This document shows, one piece after another, positions 30,801 to 39,800 of a stretch of 64,000 bases of DNA. A program made the translations under genes and the position numbers. Each line of letters starts with the position of its first letter. The first letter of the stretch is position 1. Under the pieces are notes generated by a model. The model was not told where the DNA came from, searched no databases, and saw only the letters and a list, made by a program, of their open reading frames with translations. The stretch comes from Patiria miniata (Eukaryota; Echinodermata; Asteroidea; Valvatida; Asterinidae): positions 37,733,058 to 37,797,057 of the forward strand of contig NW_024037059.1 of the NCBI RefSeq assembly GCF_015706575.1. The letters run 5' to 3'.

Positions 30801-33800
30801 TTTTAAAACAATATTAAAGTTGTCACTTGTTTGACCCTAAACCCTGCCAGGTTCTTTAAAAACCATCAGAGGGTTTGGAGGGTTTTGTAGGAAGAAGGAA
30901 CAACTTAAACACTTTGACTTTTACATGGTGCCTGATTTCCCTTGAAAGTTAAAAGCGCTGAGAGTTTGCAATTGGATTCCAGTACAGTGGAGGGTTTTTG
31001 GAAGACTGAGGATGGTTCCTAGTGAAAAGGTCTAGGGAGCTACAATCCCGGCCAAAACGGTTAAGACACTTCCTGAGCCTGCCACCGTACGGTCTACCAC
31101 TCCCCCGCTCCCCCGTTCAATATTGTTCTCTCCAGCTGATGGAGCACACACCAGGCAATGAGAGACAACATTGAGTGGGGGCCGGGGGGTTGGGCCGGGG
31201 CCCAGGGAGATTTGGTCAGGATTGAAGATCTAGCACAGTGTCGTAGAGTACTTTTCCAATATAAAGTTGACTGGCAAATTTGTAACTGATTTGGTGTGAA
31301 CAAAGCTTGAAAGTGTGGACGGTGGATCAATAAGTAAAAGCTTCAGTCTTAGATTAGAAAATAAGTTACAGACTTTGGAATAGCACTTTTAAGTGGAAAT
31401 TAAGCTTTGTAGTCAAAAGAACTCCAAAACACTCAACAAGTTGCTTATGTCGTACAAGCCTAAGTTTACAATAATTTGATAGTTCATCATCTGGAATCTC
31501 TTTGTTTTTGTTTTACAAAAATTATAAAAGGGATATTACTGAGCTGTTCATGTTCAAATGTCAAATTGCTTTATTCATTTGACTTGAGCTTTATAATAAT
31601 CTTTATTTCTTCAATGGTGGGCTTTGTGAGTAGTTTTTAAAAGTTTGTGTTGATGTTTTCATTTTCTCATTTTAGGGTAGTTTCTCTGACGGTGTCAAGC
31701 GGCAAGTCATGCCGGCGACGTACTTCTACACTCACCTGGACAAAACCGACTATTCCTTTGCCTTCAGTCTCGCCAAGACAGATGAAGTAAGTAACGACAT
31801 ACTCATCATGGTTACCTTTGCATTTGGCGTGTGTGTCTGAGGATCGAATTGCAGCTGGAAGCTCGGTCTGAAATATCTCGGAAGCTGCGGGCCAACAAAT
31901 TCGTGTTCATGCAGGAGTCACGTGATTGTGCCATGTAATTGCTGGAAGGAGTAGTGTTTTGAGTTTTAATAAAAAAAATCAGGTTTTTGACCCCAGTGAC
32001 CCCCTGATGACCTTTGACCCCAGTTTGATCATGTGACATGTTGTGGTGGGGCTACTGATACTTTTGACAAAGTTTGACTGAAATCGGTCAAAATATGTAC
32101 GAGCAGTAGACAATGTGAATGTTTGTTACTAACTAACGGGCTGACAGAGAGATAATGATCTGTTGAGTTGCTATCCCGCGGCTAAATATTATGCCTGAAT
32201 CTTTGCAGATGCAAAGCATAGACTGCTGTTAGCAGTAGTGCCATTGCCCTCTTGTGTCCGGGATTGTATATCTCACTCTCATGTTTGTATTGTGTTCTAG
32301 GTTTTCCGGCAAGCTGAGGAACCCAAAGACCGATCCCACCTCCAGCCGACCAGCTACTTCAATCTCCTGAAGGAGTACAACAGCACACTGGGCAGGCAAG
32401 AGCTGCCAGGTAACGTCGCTCTTAGTACAGTTGTTAAATCACTGTTTGTAGCTTTTAATAGAATGTTTCCGTTGAGCAGGTGTTAATTTCAGTATAGAGT
32501 TTGGCCTTTGAGACACCTGTGACTGATTTCACGAAGCCCTAAGATATATCTTAGGAAGGGTAACTCGTCTTAATTTCGGCACTCATCCTAGGATCGATTT
32601 CTCTAAACTTAAGACGCACTCAACATGTCCTAATTTCCTTAGCAACGCAGCTGAACTCATCTTAACTTAAGATCGGTCTGAGAGTCGTCTTATCTCATTA
32701 CTGCGTGCGTTAAGTCGTCTGGAAATCATTGCCGTTACAGATGAGGGTCGGCCTAGAGTTATAGTTGCAAGAAAAAAACCGCCATAGAAACAGATTTGAA
32801 AAGATTTCTGATACGTGGGTATTTTTAATAAAAATCGCCCGTTTACAAAATTTGATTATATGCCAACACCTAGTCGACTTTTTAATATAGAGTGATGAAA
32901 CAGGGAGCATTAGAATGACTCTATCGTATCTTGTGTAGAACTGCCTTGCGTGTGAAATTGATTGAGTACAGTATTTTTTTCTGGCAAAAGTTCATGTTCT
33001 GTGCATGCGCACTGGAAGTCGGTTTTGCATGTATCTTTTCAACGACTGTTTCGTCCAGCGGTAAAAACCAAACATGAAACAGCCATAAAATTGGTAGTTC
33101 TGATGCACCGTGCTTAACTTGGGTTTAGTGAAATCGGTCTTAGGACGCTTCTTGGCTAGGATCGATCTGAGAGTGGGGACTCGTCTGAAGTCCTAAGATG
33201 AGTCGCAAGATAAGACGAGTTTTGTGAAATCAGCCCCTACACTAGTAAGCAGGAGGTTGTGGGTTTGAAGCCTACCAAATCAAGCTTCTGAAATGTTTCT
33301 CACCAGTTCTCAGACAATTGAGTGTCCAGTTCAAACGAATTAAAGTTGTCAATCTTGCCAAGCAATCTAAGCATGGAGATGTTCATCGAAAATTCGGCAG
33401 GCCGTGTCTGTATTTGTGCAGTTGTGTGTTTGGAGATGGCCGCCACATGGTAGATGGAAAAAAAATTTTACCAATGGATTTCTGGCTTAGGAAGGTAAAC
33501 GCTATCCAAATATGACAAAAATTCCTTCTTTAACAACAAAAAAAATGCAAAGGTCAAAATGCGACATAATATATTATACTAGTTGCCCAAGCCAGACAAC
33601 AGTGCCCTTTTTGGTAGCAGCTGCATTTTTTTCACCATTTTTTGGGGAGGGATAATTGGATTTCTTATTGATGATCTCGATTACAGGTGAATTTGAGAAG
33701 ATGCAAGTATTTTACAACGAGCCCAAGTACCCGGACCTGCGGGTCTCCTACCTGTACTCCAGCTTCTTCCTGGCGCCCCGCTGCTACTGTGACCCCAATG

Positions 33801-36800
33801 TCTACCTGGTGGACGACGACTTGGCCACTAAGACGGTGGCCGCTCACAAGTTCATCAACGGCTGGGACCCAGACGTGGAATGTCCTAAAGATGACAAGAA
33901 GAATAAATTCCGGAAAGGCATCAGGTAAAAGAGCTGTCATTTACTTAACCCTTTCCTTACCATGGGCGACTTTTGTCGACAAGAACCCCCCTGCTGATTC
34001 CCATGGGCGACTTTAGTCGACCAGGAAACCACACACAGAACACCCTCAACACAGATATATTTACTAGTTTTCAGAAAGGCGGCATGTTAATATGTTTGGC
34101 CGCCATATCAACCATATACCAGCTGAAAGAGTGTTTTCGAATCGTTCTAATGGTGTAGTTTATTCACAGTGTTACCATAACAAAAAATTTAGAAAAGTGC
34201 TTCAGAAGTATCCAAGCACAATTTGAGGTATGGAGTGCCATTTGGTCATGTGGTGAAATGGCTTGCAGTTTGATAAATGGGACCAGATGAACAAAAAGGC
34301 ATAGCTTTCTTATATTTGCGAATATGGACTTCATTTTTACATCACATGAAAGAGTAAGGTTCAAGGAACAAACTTTACACACAACACCTATGATTTTAAT
34401 CACTCCTTGGCAGTGAAAATCTGGGTTGAAAAAGTGAGTTTTCTACTTGTGGTCAATTTTTCACGCTCTAGTGATTTCCACATGATTGAGCAAACAATTT
34501 GGTCCTGGGGAGAGCCAAGTCAATAAACAATGTGGTAATGAAAGGGTTAACTATCGACAAATCCGGCGGCAGCCATTTTCTGCGATGGCACCAGGTTCGC
34601 GCGAGTCTGGCTCCGGGATTACGCACGCACTCTGGGCTCCCTCGACCAATAGGAATACTAAAATGCGCGCGCCTTGTCTTTAAGAACGCGTGCAGAATGC
34701 GCGTGAGCATGACGCCACCGCAGTAAAAGATTCTAATTCTGGTCGCCGGATTCCACTATAACAGGCAAGTGCTGTGGCCTTGTGGTCCGGTGCGTCAAAC
34801 ACAAGATCTAACAGAAAATTCTGCAGGTTGTGGGTTCGAGTCCAGCCTGGGGTTGCGGTGCGCGTGTCCTTGGGCAAGGCACTTTGTCACAACTTGCTTT
34901 TCCCCGACCCAGGCGTAAAACCCTGCCTGTGAGGGTGGAGATGGTTATTTGAATTGATTTTTATTGAAGTCGGATACTGATGTGACTGCATTTCAAACAA
35001 TGCAGTCACATCAGTATGCGATATCAATAAATTTGTTGAACCATGGAACCTTGGTCAGAGTGTTTTTTAAGCTTGTGTTCTTTGCTAGCGCTTTTCGTCA
35101 AAATAGTACAATGGATATACATGAAACTTTCACCAAATATGTCAAAAACACCAGCCTATAACAAATCTCATTTGCGCTTGTTTTGATAATTGCTACTTAA
35201 TTTTAATATTTTAGTTTGCTACTTCATTTTAATATTTTAGTTTGGGTCCAGATCATTCTGACTCACCCTGTATAATTTGTTAAGTCTTGGACATACTTGG
35301 AAATCTAATGGTAAAGAAACAAATCTAACTGGATCCAAAAATGCTTTCAACTTGTAGGTAATTCTGATAAAATTATTGAAAGAAGAACTTCCATAATTTT
35401 GTGTTTTGAGTTTTGTATATTTTCGTCATGTGCGCAGAGCCGATGTGTTGATCACCTCCCAGATTGAGAAGATCTGGCGAAGTCGCAACAAGAAGATGTT
35501 GCAAGACGTGAAGTGGACGTACATCGGCTGTCGCAGCGGGGTCTTTAGGACCTACCCTGGCCACAGGTCCAAGAGATACTACGACCCAACTAAGTAAGAT
35601 CAAATGGGGCCAATTCTGTTGAGCTTCTAAATAGCCTGAAGCCAGGTTCGGTTCATACTCAACGCAAATTTTACTGTGAAGCAAATTTGTTAAGGTTACG
35701 GCGAACGCCGCAATGATAATTCAAGTGTTGATGTCATGCCATTTGCTTCGCTTTCACGTTCGCTTTCATTTTCGTGTGAAATATGAACAGTCCTTTAAAT
35801 TATATTCTGTTAAGATTTTTAAAAACCTGCTGGCTCAGTATTTTTTGTTTGGTTTTAAAATGAAATTTATTTTTTGGTTGGGCTAAGTGTTTCTCTGGAT
35901 TGTCTTAGATATTGCCAAAACATCATTTAAAGCTTTTCAGATCTTGAACTTCTGAAATGTCTCAAGTTCATTGCATCCTGTTGTACCGGTACATTCGCTT
36001 CCTTACCATCAGGAGACCGTGGTACCACCGAGTCATCACCAACTCCGACAAGACCTCCATCTCCACGGCTTACATGGACTCGGCCGGCGTGGGCAAGATC
36101 ATCAGCGTGTCGCAGGCCGTGTTTGAAGGAATGCCCACCATCGACGAGGAGCAGTGCGATCTGGTCGACGGGAAGAAACCGGGAGGTTGCAAATGCAGTA
36201 CGGACGCCGACTGTGTGTCAGGTAGGCCCTGGGCCCTATATTCGGGGAGCTACAGAGCAGACAATATTGAATCGAATATCGAATCTGATGTAGCATTGTG
36301 TTTAAAGGAAATATACAACATTTGCAAACATCGAAAAATAAAACTACCAAGTTTTTACGAAGTAGCTTACTAGGATGTTGTTAAATGACAGTCTAAAGCA
36401 TCCTGTAAAATTATGGCACCTGGTGTGAAGTCATTTTCAAGAAAATGGTATTTTTGTACACATTTCCAGCGGTGGTCGGCCGACCACCGTTGGAAAAACC
36501 TAACTATTTTTTAACTACTGCTTCAAATTTACCATTTTTTTTTTCAGTCCAAATTTTGTTTGCTATTGGTAACATGTTCATGAACGGGTGCAGGCCAGCT
36601 AGACTGGTTCCCTTTACCTTACAATTTTCCAGCATCTATGAATCGATCCATTTCATCTTTAGGGGAGTCAGGGAACCAGACTACTTTAAAATTTTTGTTT
36701 TTTCTTGGTTTTCCAGCATTTTCAAACGCAAAACTTCAAACATGTCAGTGTAACAATATTTGATCTAAAATACTAACCCCTCAAATAGTTCATTTCTGAA

Positions 36801-39800
36801 AATTACAGCAAAAGCCAATGATGTACATTCCCTTTAAGCAGTCAGTCATTATTGTATAATATAATTTTCGTCACTGAGATGGACATTTTTTGATAATATT
36901 GCTTATAAAATAAAACATTTTTCCAAAATTGAAATAAGATATATGTGTGGTTTCTTTACGCCTTCCTGTTTTAGAGATTCTGAATTTCATGCCCTGTTTA
37001 TGTCCTTCTTCACCAGCTCGATGTTACAAGAGCAAGGCGGTTAACTTGACCGACACGACGCGGTGCGCGTCGGTCAAAGTAGAGGCAGTCACATCGTTGG
37101 ACATCCTGTATAATGACTTCCACCTCAACGTGTTTGAGATCATGCGTGACATCGACATGCCATTGTCATGTCAGTTCACCTATCCGTGCCCCGACGGGGA
37201 GCCCGGCTGTAGTACGAGGTATGTAGTGTCCCTTTTTGTCATTGTCTCCCCTTTGTGCAAAAATCCCTTGATATGACACTGACATGTGACTGTCACATCT
37301 GAAAACAACCTGTTGGTAATAGATCAGCACCCGATTTCACGAAGCGCTGCGACGCGTCGCAACTCAAGTTACGACGTGTAACACGTCGTAACTCGCGACG
37401 CGTCGTATCTTCCATTTCACTAAAGTTGCGATGTGTTGAATACGGCGTAAATTCCTTGACAACGGCTTAAAACACGTCGCAAGTTACGACGTGTATAGTG
37501 GTCATCGCAAAATAAGAAGAGTCAGTTCTAAGCCAGTTTTATGCCACAAACATTACATTAACGAGATTATAATACCGAGGCAATGTGTGTAAAGTTTTAA
37601 ATAGAAAATTCATTGAATAATTATGAATTAGACCGGAATATTAGAGTTGAAATTTCAGAGTTGAAGTAGCTATACAGTCCAATGAGACCTTGTTTTCCTT
37701 CAAAATTGCATCGCACAGCCGCCATTTTGTTTTACGTTTTAACATATTTTGAGCTGAGATCCGACGACTCTTTATTGAATATCTGACAACTATTTACTGT
37801 ACGCTGACTAAAGACATAAAACAGTCACTGAGTTGGGCTATAAATACACCTGAGACGTGTCGCACTTACGACGTGTTTAGTGAAATGGATCGCAGGACGC
37901 GTCGCAGCTGCGACGCATCGTAGAGATACGACGCGTCGCAGTGCTGCGATGCATCGTAAGTTACAAAGAGTTTGATGAAATCAGGTGCAGAACTATCAGA
38001 ACTAGGCGTCTGCGATTGGCTGGACGCCGCGTACGTCATCCTGAAGTAGCTGCAAGCCAACTCATCCTATGGGAACCCACACGTGGAGTAGCCTCTCGAG
38101 GTGGGCAGATGTTGACCAACGTGGGCCAGCTGCGTCGGGACACTGGGCTAGCCTCCGCAGCTGAGATCAGGACGGCCATGGGAGAGCGTGATGTATGGCG
38201 TGCCTTTGTTGCAGTCCGAGGAGAGTCGACCTGATGATGATTTGAGAATGTTCCTATGGCTGATTTTTGGATAACGATTCTTCTTGGGCTTCGAATTGGA
38301 GAGTGTGATGACGATATGATTGAGTAATGACTGTTCCCAGAGTTTAACAATTTCTTTTTTAGCTTGAGCAAAGATTTCTTCTTGATGTGCCCCAAGTTAT
38401 GTCACTCTCATGTCCCTGTCGTGCATATATGTCATTAGTTTGACAAACGTACATTTTGCCCCCTAGACTGTACTACTACCACCAAAGTGTGACGTTATTA
38501 ACCTCTGACATTGACATGATGTCATTGTCATATAAGGAAACCCCAAACTGTGACGAGGTTACATTTGTCACTCTCAGTCCAAATCTGCTACCTGTAGCGT
38601 CACTTATTCATCCATTGGGTGGGTTTCGAACCAGGGGTAGCTGCAATATTCTTTTTGATGTAAACTTGTCACATGTCATATACTTTTCTGGACAGGTGCT
38701 ACCTGTTTGACAACTCCGCCAACATCGTCATCGATCCCCAGTTCATCAGCATCAGCGACCTGGACACGGCCAAGTACAACCGCGTCTCCCTCGGCAAGAA
38801 GGAAGGGGAGATCATGAGAGAGCTCATCTACAAACATAGGTTCTTCTTCCGCAAGGAGACCATTGATTTCCAGGGATCCTGTAGCTTGTCCTCCTCATCT
38901 CCGAGGGTGAGATTTATTTCCTTAAAGATTTCTGTTGTCTTCATTCCTTTTTCCCCCTATGTCTTTCCTTCAGCAAGGACTCATCTGAAGCTCAGAAGTT
39001 TCTGGTAGCAGAAGTGGGATTCTCATTGAAGTTTAGAAGTTTCTGGTTGCAGAAGTGGGCTTCTCACTGAAGTTAAGAAGTTTCTGGTTGCAGAAGTGGG
39101 ATTCTTACTGAAGTCCAGAAGTTCATTACTGGACCAAGCCCAGTCTAATGTGGCTTTCGCGAACCCGGGATTCCCGGGTTCGTATTCATGAGCCCCCTAC
39201 TAAGATAATGGCTATTTAATCAGTTGACGACCATAAATATGTTCGCACATACTAATAAAACAGGTGCGAGTGCAGTGATTTGTCCTTGATAAACAGTCAG
39301 GCTATCCCTAATGTATGTGCGTCTGTTGTCCAGAGCCAGCCTGCCTCCCATCAGAATTTGAGTGACGAGTGACGAGCCAGTTAAGTGCTGGAAAGCTACC
39401 TACAGCTAAGAATGCCACATTAGACTGGGCTTGGTCCAGTAATGTTCTGGTTGCAGAAGTGGGATTCTCACTGAAGCTCAGAAGTTTCTGGTTGCAGAGG
39501 TGGGATTCTCACTGAAGTTCAGAAGTGTCTGGTTGCAGAAGTGGGATTGTTTGACCAGGCAGCACCTGATTTGACAATTTCGGCAGAAGTGGGATTCTCA
39601 CTGAAGTTCAGAAGTTTCTGGTTGCAGAAGTGGGATTCTCACTGAAGTTCAGAAGTTTCTGGTTGCAGAAGTGGGATTCTCACTGAAGTTCAGAAGTTTC
39701 TGGTTGCAGAAGTGGGATTGTCTGACCAGGCAGCACCTGATTTGACAATTTCGGCACATGGGGAAAAAAATGTTACATACCTGTATGCGTACGATTAAAC

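Noticed and set aside
37941..37994. 5' part of the LINE-remnant frame
   Set aside because: This part belongs to the palindrome-rich element, not to the LINE protein.
38985..39740. Direct repeats resembling a CRISPR array
   Set aside because: Units are contiguous without unique spacers, inside an animal intron; it is a minisatellite.
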